Source of the DNA: Citromicrobium sp.
GTDB taxonomy: Bacteria; Pseudomonadota; Alphaproteobacteria; Sphingomonadales; Sphingomonadaceae
Reading direction: 5' to 3'
Assembly (NCBI GenBank): GCA_003248395.1
Contig: QFNA01000019.1
Span: forward strand, 1 to 22,440
Length of the DNA: 22,440 bases
The notes beneath the pieces were generated by a model. That model was not told the origin of the DNA. It was given only the letters and a program-made list of their open reading frames with translations, and ran no database searches. Positions 1 to 7,240 of this stretch are shown here, in pieces. Position 1 is the first letter of the stretch, and the number at the start of each line of letters is the position of its first letter. The translations under genes and the position numbers were made by a program.

Positions 1-156
1 GGGAGGACGCCCAAGGAAGGCGGCGAACCGCCCCACGTCGCGGACATAATTACGCTGCGTCTCGCGGCTGAAGTGCCGCATGGTCATATCGTCGATCAGT
101 CGCTGACGCAGCGGGCTGACCGGAGTGGCTGGAATAACCGGTACAAGATCGTTCAT
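1..156 (-). CDS. Tyrosine recombinase/integrase, N-terminal part (cut by window edge)
   Basis: Only the first 52 codons are in the window; the gene runs leftward off the edge. The translation begins MNDLVPVIPATPVSPL and continues with RQRLIDDMTMRHFSRETQR, then a NYVRDVGRFAAFLGR-like segment. This is the SAM-like core-binding N-terminal domain of phage-integrase-family recombinases, and the wording is that of the integrases that travel with IS91-like transposases in proteobacteria. The start is supported by GAGGAG eight bases upstream of the ATG at 156. The catalytic Arg-His-Arg-Tyr residues would lie outside the window, so activity cannot be judged. The family call rests on the recognisable N-terminal wording only. 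Confidence 0.72.
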   Translation of the reverse strand, partial: MNDLVPVIPATPVSPLRQRLIDDMTMRHFSRETQRNYVRDVGRFAAFLGRPP

Positions 157-253
157 CGTTCGACTCCTCAGTTGAAGGAGCCGGAATGTTCGGCCTTGCT
201 CGATCTATGCGCTACACCCGCCGCCTCGCGTCATCCTTGCCGCCAGAACCACT

Positions 254-266
254 CCCGCGAAGCGGG
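254..266. repeat. Small perfect hairpin upstream of the integrase
   Basis: CCCGC-GAA-GCGGG forms a 5-bp stem with a 3-base loop about 100 bp upstream of the recombinase start. IS91-type elements have hairpins near their termini, so this could mark an element end, but no known terminus sequence was recognised. The rest of 157-386 shows nothing I can name. Confidence 0.3.
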
Positions 267-386
267 TTCGTGCTTCGGCCCAATTTCTGTCGCCATCTAC
301 TCGACAGTGATCGAGGCAAGTTGGAGTGGCGACACCCAACGGCGACTTGAAAATGCCATATGGCGAGCGCGCCGGCGTCAGATCGC

Positions 387-1376
387 TCAATCCCGCTGCG
401 GCTTCTTGGCATCCCACCGTTCAAAATGCTGCTTCAATTCGTCGGGCAGTTCTTTGTAGAAGACTTCATCTAACGGGTAATGCCGCATAGCGAGCCAGAC
501 TGCATTAAGCACGGCATTTCCTTGCTTTCGATCCTTGGGCTTCTTTTGCGGATCGCGCCCACGCTTTTCTGCCATCCAGAGTTTCTGCAAGGCGAACCAT
601 CGCGGATCGGGAACAACCATGCGCGCAGCTTCGCCGTCGCGTACACCAACCACGCGGTCGACCGGTCGTCCATTCAACAACCATTCCTGTTCGGGTAGCG
701 GTATAGGCCGAGGTCGGTCCTGCGAAACTTGTCCGCCAATGCGGCTGGGCGCCGAAAGGATTTCCACCTCGTAGGCCTTGGCGTTGCGTGCCTGGAATGG
801 CCGCTCTGTGTTTACCGAATAGGTCATGTCGGCTTCTTTGAGCACTTTCCACAAGGTGGGCCGATCCTCGTCAGCCTCGACTCCGGTCAAAGCCATGTCA
901 AAATCCAGTGTTGTGTCTGGCGCATCGCGGATGAAGCCGTTCGCTTCCAGAGCATATGCGACCAAGGCGTTAGTGCCGACCACCATGGCCTGATCGCCGA
1001 GAAAGCGGAGACGGTCAGCTTCGCGCAGGATTTTCCCGGCTTCCGCCGGGAGCATCGGCAGACGCAGCGCGCGATACAGGCTCGCTTGTTCCTTGAGCGC
1101 GTCCTTGCTTCCTGAAAGACGTTCCTTGAGCTCTGCCTTCTCAGCCTTGTATTCGTCGAATTCAGCTTGCTTCTCCTGATCGAGCGGCCCCTTGCTCTTC
1201 ATCGATCCGCGCCGATCCGTAACTTCATAAAGATACTCTCGTCCGGAGACCTCCTTGATGCGCATGTTGTAAGGCATCTCATTCAGCCCGCGCAGAGCCT
1301 CGATCCAGACCTCGTAAGTCTGCTCGAGATTAACGATCACCCTCGCCTGTTCGTCGGAAAACGGTTGGAAGTTCAT
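387..1376 (-). CDS. GSU2403-type nucleotidyltransferase-fold protein (NTP_transf_8)
   Basis: A 329-residue soluble protein. A charged helical N-terminal part (about 60-100, rich in Lys and Glu) precedes a minimal nucleotidyltransferase core. The core holds VVGTNALVAYALEANG at about 132-147, followed by a DFD acidic pair at 158-160, as in the GSU2403/PF12281 family. The C-terminal part (WFALQKLWMAEKRGRDP at about 260-280) also matches that family. Members are uncharacterised; related folds include AbiEii-type toxins and MNT-type antitoxins that transfer nucleotides to RNA or protein. No partner gene lies next to it on either side. The ATG at 1376 follows an AGGG that is itself part of a repeat array covering the leader. 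The family is moderately secure, the function is not known. Confidence 0.75.
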   Translation of the reverse strand: MNFQPFSDEQARVIVNLEQTYEVWIEALRGLNEMPYNMRIKEVSGREYLYEVTDRRGSMKSKGPLDQEKQAEFDEYKAEKAELKERLSGSKDALKEQASLYRALRLPMLPAEAGKILREADRLRFLGDQAMVVGTNALVAYALEANGFIRDAPDTTLDFDMALTGVEADEDRPTLWKVLKEADMTYSVNTERPFQARNAKAYEVEILSAPSRIGGQVSQDRPRPIPLPEQEWLLNGRPVDRVVGVRDGEAARMVVPDPRWFALQKLWMAEKRGRDPQKKPKDRKQGNAVLNAVWLAMRHYPLDEVFYKELPDELKQHFERWDAKKPQRD

Positions 1377-1379
1377 AAA

Positions 1380-1474
1380 TACCCTGCAACTCGCGCTATC
1401 CAGAAAATGCAGGGTAAGGCCCGGAAATGCAAGATTTACCCTGCATCTCCCTAATTTATACGAATTGCAGGGTA
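1380..1474. promoter_or_regulatory. Four alternating TGCAGGGTA repeats covering the nucleotidyltransferase leader
   Basis: The 9-mer TGCAGGGTA or its complement occurs four times: TACCCTGCA at 1380-1388, TGCAGGGTA at 1408-1416, TACCCTGCA at 1437-1445 and TGCAGGGTA at 1466-1474. Orientation alternates and repeat starts are 28 or 29 bp apart. The two distal copies extend to a perfect 12-bp inverted pair (1434-1445 and 1466-1477). The proximal copy lies immediately before the start codon and contains the AGGG that would act as ribosome binding site. This looks like an operator array or an RNA hairpin switch for the gene at 387-1376; which of the two cannot be told by eye. Confidence 0.6.
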
Positions 1475-1554
1475 AATTACCTAGACTGCTCCCCTAACTC
1501 CCCGAGCGTGGCAATCGCTCAAGAGACAGGAAATAGTCCTCACGGCAATGACGA

Positions 1555-1830
1555 TTGCGGGCCTCGGAATTCGGATTTTTGGGAGGCCCACAGAAAGGCC
1601 CGCAAAAATTCGAGGCTGGGAATATCCGAGACGAATTGAGAATCAGGCTCTCGGAGCCGGCTGATCTTGAAAAACGAGCGAAAAGACGAGCCGAGACAAT
1701 GATCGGGAGAACCAATGCGAGTCCTCCTAATTTTTCATTTTCTCTATATATTTCAACGCGTTAAACTACTGGTGCCCAGAAGAGGCATCACATTCGGGTT
1801 TGTGCGAAGAGCCCGCAAAAGGCCCGCAAA
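1555..1830. repeat. GGCCCGCAA repeats, possible recombinase arm-type sites
   Basis: GGCCCGCAA occurs at 1597-1605 and 1821-1829 in direct orientation, at 1555-1563 in inverted orientation, and as GCCCGCAA at 1811-1818. A degenerate copy, GGCCCACAGA, starts at 1585. Two of the sites form tandem pairs with a period of 11 to 12 bp (1585/1597 and 1810/1821), and the 13-mer AAAGGCCCGCAAA is repeated exactly at 1594-1606 and 1818-1830. Tandem direct repeats on both sides of a core are the usual layout of tyrosine-integrase arm sites. The reading is inferential. Confidence 0.45.
1770..1785 (-). other. tRNA-Leu 3'-end-like 16-mer, candidate att core
   Basis: TGGTGCCCAGAAGAGG reads, on the minus strand, as CCTCTTCTGGGCACCA. 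To my recollection this matches the acceptor end, including CCA, of alphaproteobacterial tRNA-Leu genes. The identity stops there: the following bases do not form the T-loop GGTTCGA or any cloverleaf, so it is not a tRNA gene. Such a tRNA 3' stub between arm-type repeats is what an integrative element leaves at one end. The match is from memory and needs alignment. Confidence 0.4.
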
Positions 1831-1989
1831 TGCCGTCTAATGCATTGGTTCGATGCCTTTTTGGGGACTCTAGAATGCATTTTTGCGCCCGGGAAACCAG
1901 CGAAGATTGATGTCCGCTAAGCGCCCTCCTTTCCGCCATTCAACGGGCTGTGCTCTCTCTCCGAGAGCCGTCGTTCGTTAGGCTCACTT

Positions 1990-2934
1990 TTAATGTTCGG
2001 AATTCGCTCCAGCGTCTCTTCTCCCAGCCCGATAGTCTGGGAGAGGAGGATCTGATGTCATTCCCCTGACCTCGACATCTTCGATTTTCTCTCTGACAGG
2101 CCCGAGGTCGCGACTGAGTCCGCGAAAGACCGCTTCCCCTTCGATCAGAGAATTTTCGATCGCCGGAATGCCGCTCTTTGCCTGGGAAAGCTTATTCTCA
2201 GCGTTCTGTACCCCTTCGCGGAATTGGCGAAGACGTCTTCGCGCGCTGGTGGAAGCGCTTCCGTCGGAAATTCGGCGATCTGCGTCTCGAAGATCATTTC
2301 CCCATCCACCGACCCGTTGCCGCAAGTCCGACAGTCTTCCTTTTGTTGAGGCCAAATCTTCGTCCCATCCTTCCGCGTCCGATGCCAGATCGGCCGTCGT
2401 GACTCGAAGCCGGGCAAGATCCGAGGTGATCGCCCGCTGCTTTTCTGGTTCCAGTCCTTCGTTCAAAGCGCGGACACTGTTTGCCACGCTCTCGACGGCA
2501 GCGGTCGCATTCCCCCCAAAAAGTCCGGTTCCGTCCGAGGCCGGGATGATCTTCCTTCCTGAATTGTCGGCGTATATGCCTTGACGGCCCCTTCGACCCT
2601 CGAGCACCAGCGCGGCCTCGCCGGTTATCAGGTTGGTACTGATTGTCGCTTCAAGGCCGTCAACTTTCGCTGCATCAGGATCGAGAGTCAGCACAACGAG
2701 AACGTTTCCCGGTCCATTTTCCGCCAGGCGGACCGATGTTACCCGACCCACAGGAACACCCGACAATGTTACGGTCGACCCCGGCTGAAGGCCTTCCACG
2801 GAGCGATCAAACCTGACGAGATATGTTTCCTGATTGGGCGTGGGATCGAGAAGCCACACCGCAAAAGCGATGGTGGCAAGCATCAGAATGCCAACGATCC
2901 ACCCCACTAAGGAAAAGTTTGCGTTAGTTTCCAT
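1990..2934 (-). CDS. MCE-domain (MlaD-like) protein
   Basis: The protein starts METNANFSLVGWIVG, the typical opening of MlaD/MCE proteins: a short cytoplasmic tail, one membrane helix (about residues 8-28), then an MCE domain at about 35-115. That domain contains LQPGSTVTLSGVPVGRV and the TNLITGEAALVLEG segment. A long charged, probably coiled-coil periplasmic region (about 160-290) follows. MCE proteins are the substrate-binding rings of lipid transporters between inner and outer membrane. No permease or ATPase gene lies beside it. I prefer the ATG at 2934 because the family begins METxAN; an in-frame ATG at 2982 adds 16 residues. It lies 129 bp downstream of the hydrolase gene on the same strand and may be the last member of that operon. 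Confidence 0.82.
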   Translation of the reverse strand: METNANFSLVGWIVGILMLATIAFAVWLLDPTPNQETYLVRFDRSVEGLQPGSTVTLSGVPVGRVTSVRLAENGPGNVLVVLTLDPDAAKVDGLEATISTNLITGEAALVLEGRRGRQGIYADNSGRKIIPASDGTGLFGGNATAAVESVANSVRALNEGLEPEKQRAITSDLARLRVTTADLASDAEGWDEDLASTKGRLSDLRQRVGGWGNDLRDADRRISDGSASTSARRRLRQFREGVQNAENKLSQAKSGIPAIENSLIEGEAVFRGLSRDLGPVREKIEDVEVRGMTSDPPLPDYRAGRRDAGANSEH

Positions 2935-3063
2935 CTTGCACGCAAACAGGGATTTTTCCGTCCGGCAGAGGTGCCGAAACATTGAAAGTTCGCGCCCCGC
3001 GTGCTCCTAGGGTGTCCGCCACAGTACCTGACCGAGGTTGGCCTTGTGGCGCAATCATTAGGG

Positions 3064-3939
3064 TCACAGTTTTACAGGGTGAGTTTCGACCAGGAAACGC
3101 TGTACTGCGTCGCCGAACGCATCGTTCTCGTCGCCCGCGACCATATGCGACGCACCAGCGATATCGCTGAATTTTGCATGGGGAACCAGTTTCCGGAATT
3201 CAGCGGCGCCTTCGGGAGAAACAAGGTCGCTAGATCCACCGCGCACGAGATGGACCGGGAGCGACAGCGCCGACGCAGCCTGAACAAGCTCGGTCGACCC
3301 GGCGGAAACGTCGTCGGTAATGGTGCGTCGGCGCGTAACGTTCTCGACGAATGCCGGATCCCAGCGCCAATAATACCGCCCGTCCCGTGCCTTTCGAAGG
3401 TAACTCTTCAATCCCGAGGAACTTTGCCGTCTCTCGCGGTGCGGCAGATATGCTGCGATTGAAGCGGAAGCGTGCTCGGGCGATTCGAACCCTTCTCGGG
3501 CGTGCTGCGCCATGAAGCCGAGGACCCGCGCGACCCCGTTCGCTTCCATTTGCGGCGTAATGTCTACGAGGGTTAGCGAGGCGAACGTGCCGGGCGCGAT
3601 CGTGCCCTCGGCCACAAGGCCCGCCAATCCTCCCAGCGACGCACCGATCAGCGCCGGATTGCGCTCGAAACTCTGCGCAACTGCAACGAGATCCCGGCCG
3701 AAATCGTGCACATCATAAGCGCCGGTCGGGGACCATGGACTTTCGCCATGCCCTCTGAGATCGAGGGCAATCGCTCGGTATCCGGCCCGGCCCAGGCGAG
3801 TGCCGACCTTTCTCCAGGCGCGCCGTGTCTGTCCGCCTCCATGAGCCAGAAGCACAGGGAAACCGTCAGCCGGTCCGAATGTACTTGCGACAAGCGTCAG
3901 GCCGTCGGCACCAGGAAGCAACAGGCGATCCTCGTTCAC
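3064..3939 (-). CDS. Alpha/beta-fold hydrolase
   Basis: A 291-residue cytoplasmic protein with a complete alpha/beta-hydrolase pattern: an oxyanion-hole HGGG at 33-36, LRGHGES near 61-67, the nucleophile elbow GASLGG with Ser101, a likely acid Asp238 in GGSSDLV, and His265 in GASHMVAGDEND. The layout is that of small esterases, C-C hydrolases and epoxide-hydrolase relatives; the substrate cannot be deduced. The start is GTG at 3939, which overlaps the stop of the upstream ABC1-kinase gene in GTGA, implying translational coupling. It therefore belongs to the marR operon and may act on compounds sensed by that repressor. There is no signal peptide. Confidence 0.88.
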   Translation of the reverse strand: MNEDRLLLPGADGLTLVASTFGPADGFPVLLAHGGGQTRRAWRKVGTRLGRAGYRAIALDLRGHGESPWSPTGAYDVHDFGRDLVAVAQSFERNPALIGASLGGLAGLVAEGTIAPGTFASLTLVDITPQMEANGVARVLGFMAQHAREGFESPEHASASIAAYLPHRERRQSSSGLKSYLRKARDGRYYWRWDPAFVENVTRRRTITDDVSAGSTELVQAASALSLPVHLVRGGSSDLVSPEGAAEFRKLVPHAKFSDIAGASHMVAGDENDAFGDAVQRFLVETHPVKL

Positions 3940-5531
3940 GAGCGCGGCCTCCGGGCAAGAAAAAAGAATGTCAGCGCCGCCAAGGCACAGCCAATGGCTG
4001 CAATTATCGATAGGTCTGCCAGGATAGCTGCCGATACGATGAGCGCTGCCGCAATCAGGTCGCTGGAACGCATGGGCGCCGCACCTGACGGCCTTTCCAG
4101 TCGCGCAAGATCCTGAGGATCCAACCGGATCGGCAGCTGTCCGCGGCGAGCGATCGACGCCAGGTTCTCGACGATCTCCGGGGTGCCGAGAAGCGCGCGT
4201 ATCAGCGTCGATGCTGTCCGCCGGGCATTTCCGCGCAGGTTTGCCAGGCTGGCGCGCTCCATCAGCAGTTGTTTGCCGATCGGAGCAAGTTCGGACGTTA
4301 TGTCGAAGCGCGGGTCAAGACGGCGTACGAACCCCTCGGCGGTGAGCAGCGTGCGCAGCATCAAGGCGAGGTCGCCGGGTAGGGCCAGTTGGTAAGTCCG
4401 CAGAAGATCGAATACATCGGCGAAAATGCCAGACAGGTCGATCTGGTCGAGAAGCGTGTTGCGAAACTTGCCGACCAATTGATTAAGCGATGCCTTCAGC
4501 GCCTCACGATCGACCGCCGGATTGCCTGCCCACTGAAGGAGAACATCGACCAGATCGTCGATATCTTCTCCGGCGATCGCCAGTGACAGGCGCACCAGTT
4601 CGTCCCGCCGCTCTGGCAGCAGAGTGCCTACCGCGCCAAAGTCGATGAACACCAAGGTCCCGTCGGGGCGGATCAGCACATTGCCCGGATGCGGATCGGC
4701 GTGGAAGCGACCGTTGAAGATTATCATGCTCAGCACCGCGCGTGAATAGCCGCGCGCGACGGACGTAAAATCCACGCCGGCGTCCCTCAGTGTGGCCAAG
4801 TCGGTCGCCGGGATCGCGTCGACCCGCTCCTGGACATTGAGACTGCGCCCGCTCACCTCGTTGTCGAAGTGGGCTGTCTCGATCCCGAACCGTGCAAGAT
4901 AGCTGCCGATCTCCGCACTCGCGCGTGCTTCAGCGCCCAGATCCATCTCACGATCGAGGCTTTCGGCGAAGAACCGCAACAGCTCATCGGGCCTCTGTCT
5001 TTCGACAAGGGGACTGGCGCGTTGTGCCAATCGGGCAATGCGCCGCAGTAAACGCATGTCGGCATCCACGACACTTTCGATTCCCGGTCGCCGGATCTTG
5101 ACGATGACCGGTACGCCGTCGCTCCGTATTCCTGCGTGCACCTGCGCTATAGAGCCCGCCGCGATCGGCTCCCGATCCAGCTCACGAAAATACTGGCCGG
5201 AGTCTTCCCCGAGAGCATGGGTGAGCGGAGCCTCGACACGCTCGAACGGTACACCCGGAACGCGATCGTGCAGCTGCGATAGCGCTGCCGTCCAATCCGG
5301 CCCCAAGAGATCGCTTCGCATCGCGAGGATCTGGCCAAGCTTGGTCGCGACTGGTCCCAGTTCGCGCAGTGCCTCGACCAGGGCTTCCGGGCGCGTCGGA
5401 TGTGCATTGGTTTGAGATCGGCCGGATCCCAACGCGGACACGATGCCGCCCAGCCCGTGACGGCCGAGAATTGCTATGACCTGCGCAAGCCGCTTCCGGT
5501 CACTCATGCGCGAAGGCGGCATGTCTGCCAT
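3936..5531 (-). CDS. ABC1/UbiB (AarF) family atypical kinase-like protein
   Basis: In the 531-residue form the diagnostic ABC1 features are present in order. They are the family-specific KxGQ motif (KLGQ, about 64-67), the Ala-rich loop AAGS (124-127) that replaces the usual glycine loop, VIVK with the ATP-binding Lys at about 145, the catalytic HADPHPGN (277-284) and DFG (297-299). Two hydrophobic helices at the C-terminus anchor it in the membrane. UbiB proteins are ATPases linked to ubiquinone biosynthesis and lipid handling. The efflux-repressor context suggests an accessory paralogue rather than the housekeeping copy. I chose the ATG at 5531 because it overlaps the marR stop as TGATG; an upstream in-frame ATG at 5618 lies inside marR. 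The 3' end overlaps the hydrolase gene. Confidence 0.88.
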   Translation of the reverse strand: MADMPPSRMSDRKRLAQVIAILGRHGLGGIVSALGSGRSQTNAHPTRPEALVEALRELGPVATKLGQILAMRSDLLGPDWTAALSQLHDRVPGVPFERVEAPLTHALGEDSGQYFRELDREPIAAGSIAQVHAGIRSDGVPVIVKIRRPGIESVVDADMRLLRRIARLAQRASPLVERQRPDELLRFFAESLDREMDLGAEARASAEIGSYLARFGIETAHFDNEVSGRSLNVQERVDAIPATDLATLRDAGVDFTSVARGYSRAVLSMIIFNGRFHADPHPGNVLIRPDGTLVFIDFGAVGTLLPERRDELVRLSLAIAGEDIDDLVDVLLQWAGNPAVDREALKASLNQLVGKFRNTLLDQIDLSGIFADVFDLLRTYQLALPGDLALMLRTLLTAEGFVRRLDPRFDITSELAPIGKQLLMERASLANLRGNARRTASTLIRALLGTPEIVENLASIARRGQLPIRLDPQDLARLERPSGAAPMRSSDLIAAALIVSAAILADLSIIAAIGCALAALTFFFLARRPRS

Positions 5532-6001
5532 CAGAGAGCATCCCGCCGTACGTTTTCGCTGACCATCTCCAAAAGCGAATGCAAAGTACTCTTCTGTTGC
5601 GGCGTCATTCCGCTCCATATTCGCAGGTGGGTCGCGTCTGCGGCCCGTCTGAGGTCAGGGAGTATTTCCTCAACCCGTCTCGTCAGGCCGAGACTCCAAG
5701 ACCGCCCGTCCGCCGGGTCACGGCGGCGCTCGATAAAGCCTTTCTGGGTCAAGGCGGTGACCGCCAAGCCAATGGTGGCGGATTCGAGTTCGAGACGCCT
5801 GGCGATGTCGGTCTGGTTCAGGGCAGGATCTTTGATGAGCTGCGCCAGCACACGCCACTGCGTACGATTGAGGCCAAGCGGCTGTGCCCGGTCATCGAAT
5901 GCCTTGCGCGCGGCGCGACTGATCTCGTCCATCATGAAGATCGCTCGATCATCGTCGGTGATGACATTGTCGAGTGCGAGAGTGTCCTCGTCATCCGTCA
6001 T
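5531..6001 (-). CDS. MarR-family transcriptional regulator
   Basis: A 156-residue winged-helix protein. The helix-turn-helix (about 55-95) reads LGLNRTQWRVLAQL, then NQTDIARRLELESATIGLAVTAL, and is followed by the wing RRRDPADGRSWSLGLT, the signature of the MarR family. MarR dimers repress neighbouring genes and let go when they bind phenolic or other small ligands. It is transcribed away from an EmrAB-type pump, with a 108-bp gap to the likely pump start that contains a 22-bp inverted repeat. It is the first gene of an operon whose second start overlaps its stop (TGATG). It very likely represses both itself and the pump; the inducer is unknown. Confidence 0.9.
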   Translation of the reverse strand: MTDDEDTLALDNVITDDDRAIFMMDEISRAARKAFDDRAQPLGLNRTQWRVLAQLIKDPALNQTDIARRLELESATIGLAVTALTQKGFIERRRDPADGRSWSLGLTRRVEEILPDLRRAADATHLRIWSGMTPQQKSTLHSLLEMVSENVRRDAL

Positions 6002-6026
6002 GAGTGGGTCCTATCGATCAGGAAAA

Positions 6027-6048
6027 AATAGTAAAGGACTTTCGTATT
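6027..6048. promoter_or_regulatory. Likely MarR operator between marR and emrA-like genes
   Basis: An imperfect inverted repeat of the form AATA-N2-AAAG-GA-CTTT-N2-TATT, with matching outer and inner half-sites, lies between the two divergent starts (marR start at 6001, pump start at 6110). Its size and position fit a MarR dimer site that would cover both promoters. Promoter hexamers could not be assigned with confidence. Confidence 0.55.
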
Positions 6049-6109
6049 TTATTTTGACCGCTATATCGCTCGTGCAACGGGCCAAACGATGGCGAGGAGC
6101 GAAATTACC

Positions 6110-7237
6110 ATGGCGGACGAGACAGCAGGCGATAGTGATCAAGGCGAACGTCCGAAGGGGTTGTCCAGTCCGCGGGTCCGGCTTGGTCTGCTGATCGCCG
6201 TCATTCTGGTCCTGCTCGCCGGGGGCTACTGGTATTACAATCATCAGACGTACGGCCGATTCCAGCAGTCCACCGACAACGCTTATATCGCCGCCGACAG
6301 CGTCATCATCTCCCCCAAAATTGCCGGCTATGTCGAGCGCGTACTGGTGACTGAGAATCAAACGGTTGCGTCGGGCGATGCACTTGTGCAGCTGGACGTG
6401 CGGGATTATCGCGCCCAGACCAGCCAGGTCGAAGCCCAGATCGCGGCGTCGCTCGCCGGAGCTGATACGGTTCGCGCACAACAGCGAGAGCAGGATGCGG
6501 CTATCGAGCAGGCCCGTGCCCAACTTGCCGCGGCATCTGCGCAGGCCGGTCTGGCTGCGGAGCAGGTTGCGCGTTATCGCCCCCTTGCCGCTTCCGGAGC
6601 GGAGCCGCGCGAAAGGCTCGACCAGCTGCAGGCCCAGGCCAGAGAAGCGCAAGCCCAGGTCGCGGCGGCGCGCGCCGCGCTCACGGCTGCACAGCGGCGG
6701 CAAGGCACGCTGGGCGAACAGATAGACCAAGCCAATTCGCAAGCCAACGCAGCTCGTGCGCAGCTTGAGGCGGCCCGCCTGAACCTGTCGTCGACCACGC
6801 TCAGGGCGAGCATTTCCGGGCGGGTGGGTGACCTCACGGTCCGGCCCGGACAATTTGTCCAGCCCGGCCAGCGCCTGATGAGCGTGGTTCCCACCGACCG
6901 TCTTTATGTGACGGCGAATTTTAAGGAAACGCAGCTCGGCCTCGTCCGCCCCGGGCAACCCGTCACCCTGGAAATCGACGCGCTGCCCGATCTCGAGTTA
7001 TCGGGGAAAGTGGAAAGCATCGCCCCCGGGACCGGGGCGGAATTCTCGATCCTGCCTCCGCAAAACGCGACGGGCAATTTCACCAAGATCGTTCAGCGCG
7101 TCCCGGTCCGCATATCCATTCAGGCTTCTTCCGAAGTCCTGCGTCTGCTGGTGCCGGGCATGTCCGTTGTCGCCAGCGTTGATACCCGCGGCGCCAGAGA
7201 CGAACTCGATTCGATCCGCAACGCGGCCAGAGACTGA
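6110..7237 (+). CDS. emrA: EmrA-like membrane fusion (adaptor) protein of an MFS efflux pump
   Basis: A HlyD/EmrA-family periplasmic adaptor of 375 residues. It has one N-terminal membrane helix (about 26-44), then the first half of the lipoyl-like domain (STDNAYIAADSVIISPKIAGYV). A long Ala/Gln-rich coiled-coil hairpin follows (about 95-215, with many AQ and AR repeats), then the second half (LRASISGRVGDLTVRPGQFV) and a beta-barrel region (ANFKETQLGLVRPGQPV). The ATG at 6110 has AGGAG ten bases upstream; another in-frame ATG at 6089 has no ribosome binding site. It is followed three bases later by the transporter gene. It would link the inner-membrane pump to the outer-membrane channel encoded downstream. 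Confidence 0.92.
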   Translation: MADETAGDSDQGERPKGLSSPRVRLGLLIAVILVLLAGGYWYYNHQTYGRFQQSTDNAYIAADSVIISPKIAGYVERVLVTENQTVASGDALVQLDVRDYRAQTSQVEAQIAASLAGADTVRAQQREQDAAIEQARAQLAAASAQAGLAAEQVARYRPLAASGAEPRERLDQLQAQAREAQAQVAAARAALTAAQRRQGTLGEQIDQANSQANAARAQLEAARLNLSSTTLRASISGRVGDLTVRPGQFVQPGQRLMSVVPTDRLYVTANFKETQLGLVRPGQPVTLEIDALPDLELSGKVESIAPGTGAEFSILPPQNATGNFTKIVQRVPVRISIQASSEVLRLLVPGMSVVASVDTRGARDELDSIRNAARD

Positions 7238-7240
7238 CCG

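Larger units (their letters stand above)
1500..1989. other. Gene-free, AT-richer stretch with integration-site features
   Basis: No reading frame here looks like a real protein; the short open frames read through repeats and resemble no family. The stretch contains the paired GCCCGCAAA-type repeats and the tRNA-like 16-mer described separately. A weak hairpin at about 1954-1970 (GCTCTC/GAGAGC in the leftward direction) lies just after the stop of the MCE gene but lacks a T-run. The lower GC and lack of genes fit an element boundary. Confidence 0.5.

Noticed and set aside
1494..1764. Small proteins on either strand in the gene-free region
   Set aside because: The frames read through the GGCCCGCAA repeats (giving GPQKGPQK or CGPFCGPP), have no ribosome binding site and resemble no family.
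1770..1860. Complete tRNA-Leu gene
   Set aside because: Only the 16-base acceptor end fits; no T-arm, anticodon arm or D-arm can be formed from the adjoining bases.
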